Both the position numbers and the translations under genes were made by a program. Positions 9,372 to 32,306 of a stretch of 64,000 nucleotides of DNA are shown piece by piece; position 1 is the first letter of the stretch, and the number at the start of each line of letters is the position of its first letter. The stretch is from positions 298,856,726 to 298,920,725 of the forward strand of contig CM037877.1 of NCBI GenBank assembly GCA_021292165.1. Direction: 5' to 3'. This DNA is from Shinisaurus crocodilurus (taxonomy: Eukaryota > Chordata > Lepidosauria > Squamata > Shinisauridae). The notes beneath the pieces are model-generated. The model did not search any database and was not told where the DNA came from. It was given only the letters and a program-made list of their open reading frames with translations.

Positions 9372-10720
9372 GGAGCTCGTTTTTGAACTGCCGCGATCAG
9401 ATTGTAGAACAATGATGTGTTTCCTTCTTCTTTTTCTAGCCTATCTTTAACCGAAGGAATAAAACCCTTTTGCGGGTTTTTAGGCAGGCTCCTGCGCGGG
9501 AAGTGCATGGCGCAAGCAAGGGCGAGCTTTTCTGCGGTGCATAAAAGCATAAGGCGGGGGGGCCTGAGGCGACAGGGAGATCAGAAGAATGTCTGTATTC
9601 TCCTTGCCGAAATGTTGGAATAGATGCAGCGCAACACCACTAACTCACTCTCCAAAATAACTCCCGTTACCGTACTTGCAGGCACGAACACGCATTGCAA
9701 CCCCTCCCCTTTTTCGTGTGTGCCTACAAACGTGCTTTTGAAATAGGGTAGAGGAGACCCCCCCCAAACCCCCCCCCCAAAGCCACATTTTAACTATTTT
9801 GTATTATGTTATTAAAGTGTAACAAGGCCGAGGGGCAGTGCTTCTCAATTATTTTCTGTCATGCCCCCCCTAGGAAGAAGAAAACATTTCGCGCCCCCCA
9901 CGCGACTGTAAATAGTATCATTTGTCTATAAAATTGTTATAAGTACACCTCTTCATAACACTGTATCCTTATTAACGTATAAGAGAATAAAAAAAGAAAG
10001 AAATGTGGATCAATTTACAACAAAGAATAGCTTTATTAACTGTAGCAGAAAAGATTTAAAGGAGCACAGGATTTAAAGGAACACAATATTAAAAAAAACT
10101 TTTAACTGAGGTCAAACGAGCCCCCCTTTACGGAGCCTCGCACCCCCCCTGGGGGCCCCGCCCCACTATTTGAGAAGCACTGGGTTAAACTGATCCACAT
10201 TAAGGATGCAATCCTATGCAAGTTTAGATGGGGAAAAGTCCTACAACTCCCAGCATTCCGCAGCCATACAAAATGGTTTAAACGGTGGCTTGGGGGGTGA
10301 GGTGGGGTGGGGTCTCCTCTACCTTATTTCAAAAGCATGTTTGTCGGCAAAAAAAGGGGGGAGGGGTTTGCAGTGCATGTTAGTCTCTGCAAGTACAGTA
10401 ACGGGGGTTATTTTGGAGAGTTGCTGCGGTGCGCTGCATCTATTCCAACATTTCAGCAAGGAGAATACAGACATTCTTCTGACCTCTCTGTCGCCTCAGG
10501 CCACAGGTCCTCGCGGGAGCCACCCTCCCAGCCTTATGCACCGCAGGAGAGCTCAGCCTTGCTTGCGCCATGCACTTCCTATGCAGGAGCCTGCCTAAAA
10601 ACCGGAGAAAAGGTTTTATTCCTTCGGTTAAAGATAGGCTCGAAAAAGAAGACGACAAAGAAGAAAACATGTACTGTACTTTGTTCTACGATCTGATCAC
10701 AGCGGTTCAAAACGAGCTCC
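9372..10720. mobile_element. Long inverted repeat (arms about 390-410 bp) with a hAT element in the loop
   Basis: The left arm 9372-9758 is the inverse of the right arm 10313-10720. Both outer ends read GGAGCTCGTTTT, and both arms contain the Lys-rich stretch near cctttaaccgaaggaataaa-type sequence and a gaatgtctgtattctccttg block. The loop is mostly the family-D hAT element at 9836-10182. No transposase frame is visible. It lies between TMEM95 and the first coding exon of TNK1. Confidence 0.8.
9836..10182 (-). mobile_element. hAT element, family D copy 1
   Basis: The ends are CAGTGCTTCTCAATTATTTT and ACTATTTGAGAAGCACTG. It is a close inverted match to 39303-39654 and to the shortened copy 54777-55037. 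The flanks show no clear TSD. No coding capacity. Confidence 0.8.
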
Positions 10721-10873
10721 CATGGGCATGCGCAGGAGCAAGGCAGTGAACTGCATGGCACATGGATTTCCGTGCGCATGCAATGCCTTACATGTGCGCT
10801 AGGTGCTAGATGCCTCCACTCCGGGACTTTTTCTTCAGAGGGGGTGGTCAATGTCAGAGCACATTCTCTAGTG

Positions 10874-11008
10874 CAGTGTTCTCCAACCTTGGGTCCCCAG
10901 ATGTTTTTGGCCTACAACTCCCAGCATGCCCCAGCCAGCTATGCTGGCTGGGGCATGCTGGGAGTTGTAGGCCAAAAACATCTGGGGACCCAAGGTTGGA
11001 GAACACTG
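10874..11008. mobile_element. hAT foldback, family A copy 2
   Basis: A 135-bp hairpin with intact CAGTGTTCTCC / GGAGAACACTG ends and arms identical except at the tip. The flanks ctctagtg and cggcaata do not match, so the TSD has been lost or rearranged. Confidence 0.9.
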
Positions 11009-12359
11009 CGGCAATAGTCATAATGATGGAGGCTCTCTGGAGCCCAGAAGTCAGCCTGTGTTGATGATCTCGCTCCAAGCATCCTGTCAATATTTGCTCT
11101 TGGTTTGGACTTTGCCATTGTAGCGCAGGGGTTGGGCCAGACGGGGGGGACTTGGACGGGAACCACTTTGGACGAGCACATCCCATGACGGGAGTTCTGA
11201 GCAGAGGGAGCGGGGAGGAAGGGGCTTTGGGAGGGACCCAGGAGTCCTGCCCCAGGTTGCTGCCCCGGGACGTCTCCACGAGGCCTTTCCTCTGCCACAG
11301 ATGACTGTATTTAAGACAGCCACTTTTATTTTTTGTTCTTTTCTCTTTTTTTCTTTTTTTACTGGCGCAGTGCTCTGGATAACAGGCAGACATTCGGCAG
11401 GTGGCGGGGCTTCCACCAGCAAGGTGATGGGGCCACCCACGGAGAATGCTTCTCCGCCGGTTGAGTTTCCTCCTGTTGAACCGCCTGCCGGAAAGAAGGG
11501 CACCTTCCACACTGTAATTTGTGCTTGCTTTTTGGGCGCCCGACTGGGAAGCTAAGCTCCCTCTCCTGATCTGCCGGCCCTTCCCTGCCCCGAGTCCCTC
11601 GCCGGAGAACCCAGGAGTCCGAGGTCCCGAGTCTCCTCCTCGATCCGGCCTCTTCACCCACTGGGCGTTGACCCAAGTGAAGTGAATCACTCCGTTGCTG
11701 CTGACTCCCGGCCCCTCTGGCACTGAGTGGCGCTGAGTCTAGCTGTGTCACCCAAATATGCCTTAGGTGGATGTCTCTCTCTGCTGAATCCGACAGCGTC
11801 ACCCAAATATGAGCAATGCCTGTGTGTGCATTTCCTGCAGATCTGGATAAGCAGACCCAAAGCGGAGGGGGGAGGACGACTCCTCCTCTGCTGTGACCCA
11901 CTCGCCAATTCCCTGGCAGTGAACCTGGTGGGAGGCCCTGCCTCGAGATAACCTCGCTCTAAAGCCGTGCTGGCTGGAGAATTCTGGGAGTTGTGGTCCA
12001 ACAGAGCTGGAGGACCCCAGGTTGGGGGACACTGCTCTAAAGTATTTATTTATTTCATTTCATTTATTTATACCCCCCGAATAGCCAAAGCTCTCTGGGC
12101 AGTTCACAGCAATTAAGTCCATAAAATACAGCACCATAAAATGTATGTACAAAGCTAAAGTAAGAACCAGCAGCAGAGCAAAGATTTAAAAATGCAGTAA
12201 TAGATTTCATAGAATCTTAAAAGAGTTGGAAGGGGCCGTTTAGGGCGCTGAGTCCAACCCCCTGCCCAGTGCAGGAATCCAGATTTGTCCCATGAGAACC
12301 CAGGAGTCCGGGTCCGGCCCTGCTGTCCATTATTTATTTATTTATTTATTTAATTTTAT

Positions 12360-12970
12360 TTTTTAAAAAAAATATTTTATTTACTTTTCAAAACAAATTA
12401 TAACAAAAAAATAACAGAATACAAGAATATCACAAAAATATAACATAAACAACAGACAATAAATCATGAAGTGCTCCCCCCCTCCAAGGGGGGGGGAATA
12501 ATATACTTCCATCCTCTTGATCAAATAAAGTCTAAATTCCAAAAATATAATTTATCTTGACAAGGCATGTTCCCCTTCCCCTTTATTAATACATAATCTA
12601 GTAACTGATTCCATATATCCATAAAATTATTCTTCTTTAGCAATCCTTTTTTGCATTTGATACTACTAGTTAGTTTATCGTTTAGGGCTATGTCCCAAAC
12701 TTCCTTATACCAGTCTGTTATTAGGAAAACATGTTGTACTTTCCAGTTTCTCGCTATCATTAGCCTGGCCGCAGTTAACAAGTTTACAATTAACTCCTTC
12801 GTATTTTGGTCAGAAATAAGCTTCTCCGTTATCGATAACAATGCCAATTTTGGACAGACCTCTAAATTAGTACCAATTATTTTCGATATTTCTGTAAAAA
12901 CCTCTCGCCAAAACGCCAAATATAATACATTTTTACAACTCCTGCTGTCCTGTTCCTCCTCCTCCACCTC
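12360..12970 (-). mobile_element. L1 LINE, 3' fragment
   Basis: On the minus strand a frame of about 149 codons resembles the C-terminal end of L1 ORF2 (ARLMIARNWK, WYKEVWDIALNDKLT). An A-rich 3' tail (plus-strand T/A-rich run from 12340) follows. It is 5' truncated, as L1 copies usually are, and has no endonuclease or RT core. It is in the TNK1 upstream region. Confidence 0.75.
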
Positions 12971-13454
12971 CTCCCTTGCTCGCCTATATCCTTCCCCAAC
13001 CAGAACCGGTTCTACCGGATTGTTTACCCGGCAGCATGTGCTGCCGCCTTTGCCTTCATTTTCGCAGCTCGACCCACGTACATCCCAGTAAAAAAGCCAA
13101 GCAACCAGTAAGCACCTGGGACTGGGGCCTCTGGATGTCCAGGGCAGCCAGAGGGTCCAGTCTGCGTGAGACAGCCGGATCAGAACGGAATCCTATCTCA
13201 ATGAATGCCCCCCCCCGTAGTAATCCAGCGAGTGTTGCCACTTTGTTACCAGGAGGGCTCCTGTGCTGTGAACAGCTGGGTAACAGGTAGAAATTCAGCG
13301 GGGGAAGAACTGCCCATCATTATATGCTGGAGAAAGAGTCACACCTGTTGAATTTCTGTCTGTCACCCACCCATTAAAAGTCCAAAAAAGAAGGAACGAG
13401 GCAGGGTGGCAACCTTATATCCCATCTAGACCAAAGCAGGGTTCAGGCCTAGAC

Positions 13455-13568
13455 CAGCCTTCCCCAACCTGGTGCTGCAAGTCCCATCATTCCCAGCTGC
13501 CGTGCTGGCTGGGAATGTTGGGAGTTGCAGTCCAGCACATCTGGAGGGCACCAGGTTCGGGAAGGCTG
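13455..13568. mobile_element. hAT foldback, family B
   Basis: The hairpin runs from CAGCCTTCCCCAACCTGG to GGTTCGGGAAGGCTG. The outer bases gcctagac and ctttagga may be a worn TSD with TA in the middle. Non-coding, 550 bp before TNK1 coding starts. Confidence 0.78.
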
Positions 13569-14124
13569 CTTTAGGACAGAGTCCCGTTCCATTCCTCACG
13601 GCACTGCTGTTAGGGGTTCGACTCGTCCGTGGGGAAAACTGTTTTCAAAGCCTTTCCTCCAAAATGAGTTGGAGCCGATCGTGGCAGTGAGTTCCAGCGG
13701 TGCCTCTGGCAATTTTCCTCTCATTCAGCTGGCCTGATTTTGACATATTTGTCGAGGGGGGAATGCACCCAAGAGGCATCTCCTCCGACCTACTGACCCC
13801 TCACAGAATCAACCGACACTTGTCAGCCACTGTCTGTCACAATGAGAGAGCAGGTTCACTCCAGAAAACATGACTCGAGCAAGTAAGCCAAGGTGCACAC
13901 ACAGCAGGAGAAAATCCAGACAGATGCACACCCCATGGTCACTAGCCAATCTGTCCTGGACTGCATTCCTACTTGATTTTACACCCAGCAGAATTTGAGC
14001 GAGTGTGACCACTGAATTATGACTTATTTGGGGAGGGAGGTGGTATCTGAATCCACCTTTATACGGATGTCAGGTTTTCGCTGATCACGTGCCCCATTTC
14101 TTTCTACCCGCAACAGGTGCCCTG

Positions 14125-26782
<12,658 letters not shown>

Positions 26783-27518
26783 CCAGCGGGGCGACGCCGA
26801 GACAGGACAGGACAGCGGGGGCTGCTTGCCCAAGTCTTCCACCGCCACTTCCAAGCGACGGCCCCGTCGGAAATTACTCCAGTTGTGTGCAAGAGAACGC
26901 AGCAGACACAATCCACCACGGCATGCTCCCGCTCCCGCTCATTTCAGTGGGACTTTTGCGGGAGAACTTCCCCCACTGAATCGTGCAAATGCATTTATGG
27001 CTGCGGGTGCAAATATATCCTCCAACCCGCTCCCCTTCAAGGAAAAGGGCCTAGCGACGGAGACCTCAAGGCTACTTTTAACATTCGTGGATCCCGTCTT
27101 AACGTTGCAGTCCTCTCAGAGGAGGCGGACCTGTGTCTGGGCTGTACCACTTCTAGACTGTGGGGTGTGTGTGACTCAATGTGACTGAATATTCTTCTGT
27201 GCAGAGTTTAACAATCCTGAAGAAAAGAAGGTGGCTTGTATACTAGGGGTTGGATCCAGCATCTGTCTTCTGCAAGAAAGCGAGACCTTCCACCAATCTT
27301 GGGGGGATCCTGCCCTCAATACACCATGGCTCCCCCCCCCATGCAGCAGGGTCTCCCAGCTTTGTGCAGCATTTTCAGGGGTCTGGAGCGGGCAGGGAAG
27401 TCCACTTCCGCCAGCGCAGTTGGGTCCAGTGTAAATCTGGATCCAGCCCTAGTGGTCTCTCTGAATTCTAGGCTGCAGACTTACTTCTGCCTAGCGATGC
27501 TGCCAATTTTCATAAATA

Positions 27519-27767
27519 CACTAATACCTTGGGTTGCAAGCATAATTCGTTTCGGAACTGTGCTTGTAATCCAAAACACTCTTATATCAAAGCGAGTCTC
27601 TGGCGGGCGTGAGCGGGGCCGATTTCAGCCTGCTACGCCCACTCAAGGCGAGCGGTTGTCTTGCAAGACCTTGCCCGTTTATCGAGTCAATTAAAAAAAA
27701 AATTTTTTTTTTGCTTGTCTTACAAAACGCTCTCAGACCAAGTTACTTGCAATCCAAGGTATTACTG
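27519..27767. mobile_element. Mariner/pogo-type MITE, copy 1
   Basis: TA-flanked ends CACTAATACCTTGGGTTGCA and TGCAATCCAAGGTATTACTG. Relatives are at 37846-38105 and 46945-47204. The TA target and CAGT-like ends point to Tc1/mariner-pogo; no transposase. Confidence 0.75.
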
Positions 27768-27973
27768 TAGTTGACTTGCTGGTCGAACGTCACCCGTTTG
27801 TAATGCTCACCCTTTTTAACGAGCTTGGACTGGCATTTTACCAATTCTCTGTGAGGTCCAGAACTGATCCCAAGCGTCTGCGCATGCTCAGTCTCTATGA
27901 AAGCAATGCTATTTCTGCGCATGCGCCGAGTTGGTTGGATTAACTGTTTTGTTTACGGGAAAACCTGATGTCG

Positions 27974-28066
27974 CTTTACCCCACAAACAATCACACTCGA
28001 AGAAACGGGTGTTCTCGCAGCTTTGCCCCACAAACAATCACTCTCGAAGAAATGGTGTTCTCACAC
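27974..28066. repeat. 47/46-bp direct tandem duplication
   Basis: Two units starting ctttaccccacaaacaatca and ctttgccccacaaacaatca, differing at a few bases. Located in the likely TNK1 3' UTR. Confidence 0.9.
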
Positions 28067-28603
28067 GTGACGTAATTTCCTATTCACGTGAGAACAACCA
28101 ATCACAAAGGGAATGCTGAACACCGTGACGTGCTACAGCTCCCGAAACGCACTTCGATATTGCACATGTGCAAAAGCTGGTTTACATGGAGAGTTCATTT
28201 TAAGGGAGAACTCTCCCCCCAAGCTCACAGGGGTGCCTTTTTGTTGTTATCCGAAGAAATAGTGAATGGATCACTACTTCTGAAGGGGCATGCCTGGCAT
28301 GGCCCTGCCGTTTTCTGCGGGGTGGGAATGTTTTTGTATGGCGACGTCGGTCGCGCAAGCTTTCCCCAGAGTCTAGGCCCGAGGGTAGCAGTTAGTAGAT
28401 CACATGGTCCCTTTGGGACTTCTCTCGATACTTTTGCGCTTGTGCGAGTGTGTATAGAATGTGTGCGTGGCATCTGTAAATACAGGGCAAATGTTGTGCC
28501 AACCGTGTAAATATCTCTTGCCTGGACTGGAGTGCTCATTCTCAGGGAGGGAACGCCGCCTCATCGCTCTGGTACCAAGCCTGCGTCTATTCCACGCCTG
28601 AAA

Positions 28604-28609
28604 ATTAAA
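28604..28609 (+). terminator. Candidate TNK1 poly(A) signal
   Basis: ATTAAA followed within 15-30 bp by a G-rich stretch. Chosen because it is the best plus-strand hexamer before the convergent PLSCR3 signal. Confidence 0.35.
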
Positions 28610-28726
28610 GCTGAATGAAGGGGGGGGGAGAGGAAGCAACGCGAGAGACCCGTTTAGTGCGTGGAAAATGTACAAATGCTTCGCCTGGAACACAGTCGAC
28701 ATGCGTGCTTAACATTTTTAAAGAGC

Positions 28727-28840
28727 TTCTTCAACCTTATGCCCTCCAGATGTGTTGGGACTACAACTCCCAGAATCCCCCAGCCAGCTATGCTGGCTGG
28801 GGGATTCTGGGAGTTGCAGTCCCAACACATCTGGAGGGCT
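28727..28840. mobile_element. hAT foldback, family B
   Basis: Near-perfect hairpin with arms GGGACTACAACTCCCAGAAT and the inverse, loop near tatgc. Lies between the converging genes. Confidence 0.85.
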
Positions 28841-29059
28841 GATGTGGGGGCCACTGCAATCTTCCCTTCACCAGCCATCCACGCACACGCTATCATCTCA
28901 ATTGGGTCCCCATTTCTAATCATTCTGCTTGAATTTGGCCCTTTCTGGGGGGACAGGACACACCGTGGGGCAGATCAGGGTGGTCGAGGGAAGTACGGGA
29001 CACGGAAGAGTCAAAAAGCACCCGAGAGGAGGCCGAGGCGAACAACGACACGACGTAGG

Positions 29060-29065
29060 TTTATT
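29060..29065 (-). terminator. Candidate PLSCR3 poly(A) signal
   Basis: AATAAA on the minus strand (TTTATT on plus). It would give PLSCR3 a 3' UTR of about 2.8 kb and place the ends of the two genes about 450 bp apart. Confidence 0.4.
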
Positions 29066-30605
29066 CTTTGGCTTGCCATGGAGGGGCACAACCGTCGTCG
29101 GCAAACGAGGGCACCACGCCCTTGCCGCCCCTGAAGGAACGCTGCCTGCCGCTCGTCTTATTTGTCCACCAACTCCACGAGCCGAGCGTGTCGAGTTAGT
29201 AAGTAAGAGGGATATTCAAGTGGGACAGGGTGGCCGATATTCCTGCGGCTTCTCCCGGCCCCTTCCGAGGCGAGCGGCGCTCTCTCCCCCTCTTGGCGGG
29301 GGCGCAACTTCTTTGCATGCAACGGTCTCGCCTCTCTCTCTCTCTCGCCAACGGGGTTTCCGTCCGCCTTGACCAGCTGTCAATCCCGGATCCGAGGCAA
29401 ACGTTTTCATCCCACTAGCCTTAAAAGTCTTTCATCTCGCTGCTTTTTTTTAAAGGACTATATTAGGTGTAAACATTTAAATATATAAAATACACAGAAC
29501 ACAAGTTAACGATACAATGCAAGCCTTTGGTTTCCTCGGCGTACGGGGGTGGGTGGGGGGGCCAGCTTGCTCTGCCTGCTAATGCGCCTCGCAGGCCTGA
29601 CATTACGGGGGGGGGAGGGGGGAACGGGACCCCACCCCTCAAATAAAGTATTACAGAAGAGGGGCTTGTTCCCGGCTTCAGTGGTTAAGGCAAAAGTGGC
29701 ACGGGTAACCAGTGTGGTTCTCTACGGAGTAGCGAGGCATCGAGGCGGGAGGAGATCTTAAACGGGACGAGGCCCTAGTTCTGACAGTAGAACCCTGCAG
29801 AAGGTCCGAAGGAGGGAGTTTCGGGCAGGAGCTCCGACAACATACAAGGTGCCCAGCTCGCTCTCTCACGCACAAGATTCGCTTCTCTGCCACTCACTTT
29901 TTGTCCAGTTCACGTCACGCCTTCTGCGCTCTCAAGCTGCCTTGCAAGTACACACACACGCACACGCACACGATTGTTCAGCTGGCTTCCAATCCAGAGT
30001 CCCAGTTCCCGCTGCCAAACACGCTCGCTCATTATCTGCCTGCAGCTTGTCCCGATGAAGCCTGGCCTTCCGCTCCCGCCTTGCCAGCCCCTGCTTAGAG
30101 CAGCTCAGGCGAAGGCTCGGCGGGGGGGGGGGGAGTGAGTGACCACGCGGCACTGCCAAGTTTCCTATTTCGAGAAAAAGCACGCAGGGCCCATTCCACC
30201 CCCCACGCGTCGACTCCTTCTGGCAGCAGCTGGAAGCCCCGACCCACAGCAGGGCCGGCACGCACGGCCCCAAACAAAACGCGGCTCCCTTTTCTGTGGC
30301 CCGCTGGAGATTTCCAACCTGATCGACGGCGGCTCGATCTCTTGCGCCCGATGCCTTCAAAATGCCTCGGAACCGGAGCATCTGCGTCCGCCGGCAGGGC
30401 TGCTGGATCTCACACTCAAGACACACACAGTCCCATCTCACTCACACACACACACACACACCAGGCAGAAACACTGACGCACACCCTCCTGCTCAAGGCC
30501 AAACTGCGCTCTCACGCTCACACACGCGCGTGTATTTCGGGGAACGTTCGCCTGTCGCCCTCAAAGCGGCCTTCCCCAACTCGGCGTCCTCCGGATGTTC
30601 TGGAC

Positions 30606-30745
30606 CAGTGTTTTCCCCACCTTGGGTCCCCAGATGTTTTTTGGCCTACAACTCCCAGCATGCCCCAGCCAGCGTAGCTGGCTGGGGCATGCTGGGAGTT
30701 GTAGGCCAAAAAACATCTGGGGACCCCCAAGGTGGGAGAACACTG
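30606..30745. mobile_element. hAT foldback, family A copy 4, TSD TTCTGGAC
   Basis: A hairpin with perfect 8-bp duplication TTCTGGAC at 30598-30605 and 30746-30753. Its arms differ slightly (CCACCTTGGG / CCCAAGGTGGG). Confidence 0.92.
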
Positions 30746-31700
30746 TTCTGGACTACAATTTCCATCAGTTCCAGCCAGCATGGCCAACGGGCCAGGGATT
30801 ATGAGAATTGTTGTACTCGACTTCTGGTTGGGGAAGACCGCTCCCAAAAAGCACGTGCCAGAGAGGTCTTGAATCAGGTCTTGGGATTTGTTCCCGCCGA
30901 TTTGTTTAAAATGGTAGTTAGAGAAGTGTGTGTGTGTGTCTCTCTCTCTCTCTGTGTGTATGTATTATATGCTTACATGCCTGGGTTTTTATACTGCATT
31001 TTAATCTTTGTGAACAGCCCAGAAAAGCTCCCAGCTACTGGGCGGCAATAAAATCAATGAAATGAAAGCCAGCAGGGTGCGGCAGGAGACCTTGGTCCCG
31101 ATCCAGCCGCTGCCACGCGCGCGCGCACACAGGGATTCACATTCCACACACAGCCTTGCCCGACAAGCCCCCGGAACCTTTTCCTCGCGCATGGGGAGTC
31201 GCAGCTTAAGAATGCACGAGACGGACTGGTGGAAACGTGGCAGGGCAGCTCCGTCAAATGCGCCCTGGGGCAGCTGTCCCCACACGGGGGGGAGTGCATT
31301 GCCAGTAGCCCTCCCAGGGAGGGGAGGGGTAGGATGCAAGGTGGGGGGGGGACGACGACTATTAATGTCCGGTGCCATTAAAGGCGGCTGAACAGGAGAT
31401 GGGCAGATCTGATGCGCCCCATCCAAGGGAACTCGCGCAGGAGAAGGTCCCCCCATGGAGAAGTAGCCGGAGTGTGGGGTGTCATTCAGCGCCTCGGGTA
31501 GAAAAAAAATAAAACCTCCTGGACACTAAAACCTCCCCCCCCACCGCCGCTTCCCCGAGCAGTTCTGGAGAGACCGGAGTGGTCATTGCCTTACCTGGCC
31601 AGAGGTGACAGGTAAGTACGGTAGCTACGGAAACAGGGCTCTCTTTTTCCGCCACACCGCAAATCCTTCTTTGAACCCACATGCAGGAAAGACATACAGG

Positions 31701-31701
<1 letters not shown>

Positions 31702-31748
<47 letters not shown>
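31702..31748. repeat. (CA)n microsatellite
   Basis: About 23 CA units, 140 bp downstream (in gene sense) of the PLSCR3 stop. Confidence 0.95.
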
Positions 31749-31752
<4 letters not shown>

Positions 31753-31889
31753 AACTCGGGGACATTATTCGGTCACTTTTCCCTTTTTTTTTTAAAACAC
31801 CCCAGGCTCACAACCCTTCTTGTCAGAACTGGGAACGGGTCCGTCAGGGGTGGGGTGTGGGGGGGGGGAACCCGGGATTTGAGATGCTT

Positions 31890-31952
31890 CTAGCTGGTGA
31901 TCACCGAACTCCTCTGTCCAACTTCTCCCGTCTTTTCGAAAAACATGAAATC
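31890..31952 (-). CDS. PLSCR3: PLSCR3 exon 7 (C-terminus)
   Basis: [20 protein letters not shown] then TAG. Human reads DYMFFEKRGG...AITS. Acceptor cctgcag. Confidence 0.93.
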   Translation of the reverse strand, partial: DFMFFEKTGEVGQRSSVITS

Positions 31953-32261
31953 CTGCAGGTGAAGAGCGGGGTGGGGTGGAGAAGAAGCGTTACACATGAA
32001 GTCACCAGGCCGTCTCCTGAAGAGATACCAGTTGCTAGACCGGAAGCGGCTTTTGTGCAATTTAAAAAATAAATAAATTCAGGCATGTTTTGCATCGGCT
32101 TTCCCCAACCCGGCCGCCCTCCAGATGTGTCGGACTACAACTCCCAGAATCCCCCAGCCAGCAGAGCTGGCTGGGGGATTCTGGGAGTTGTAGTCCGACA
32201 CATCTGGAGGGCGGCCGAGTTGGGGAAGGCTGCTCTAAACACTCAAGATTTCCATGCCAAA

Positions 32262-32306
<45 letters not shown>

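Larger units (their letters stand above)
26783..28630 (+). other. TNK1 3' UTR and flank
   Basis: No coding sequence is recognised after the stop. A mariner-type MITE lies at 27519-27767 and a 47-bp tandem duplication at 27974-28066. The best poly(A) signal is ATTAAA at 28604-28609. If the UTR runs that far it is about 1.8 kb. Confidence 0.4.
29066..31889 (-). other. PLSCR3 3' UTR and flank
   Basis: Holds a family-A foldback (30606-30745), (CA)n and CT-rich microsatellites and CpG-containing unique sequence around 29.0-30.4 kb. No further coding exon was recognised on either strand. Confidence 0.4.

Noticed and set aside
10854..11723. Open frame of 289 codons on the minus strand
   Set aside because: It runs through a foldback (peptide [15 protein letters not shown]) and unrelated flank; no known domain and no splice support.
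12651..13091. Plus-strand frame of 146 codons
   Set aside because: Antisense shadow of the L1 fragment.
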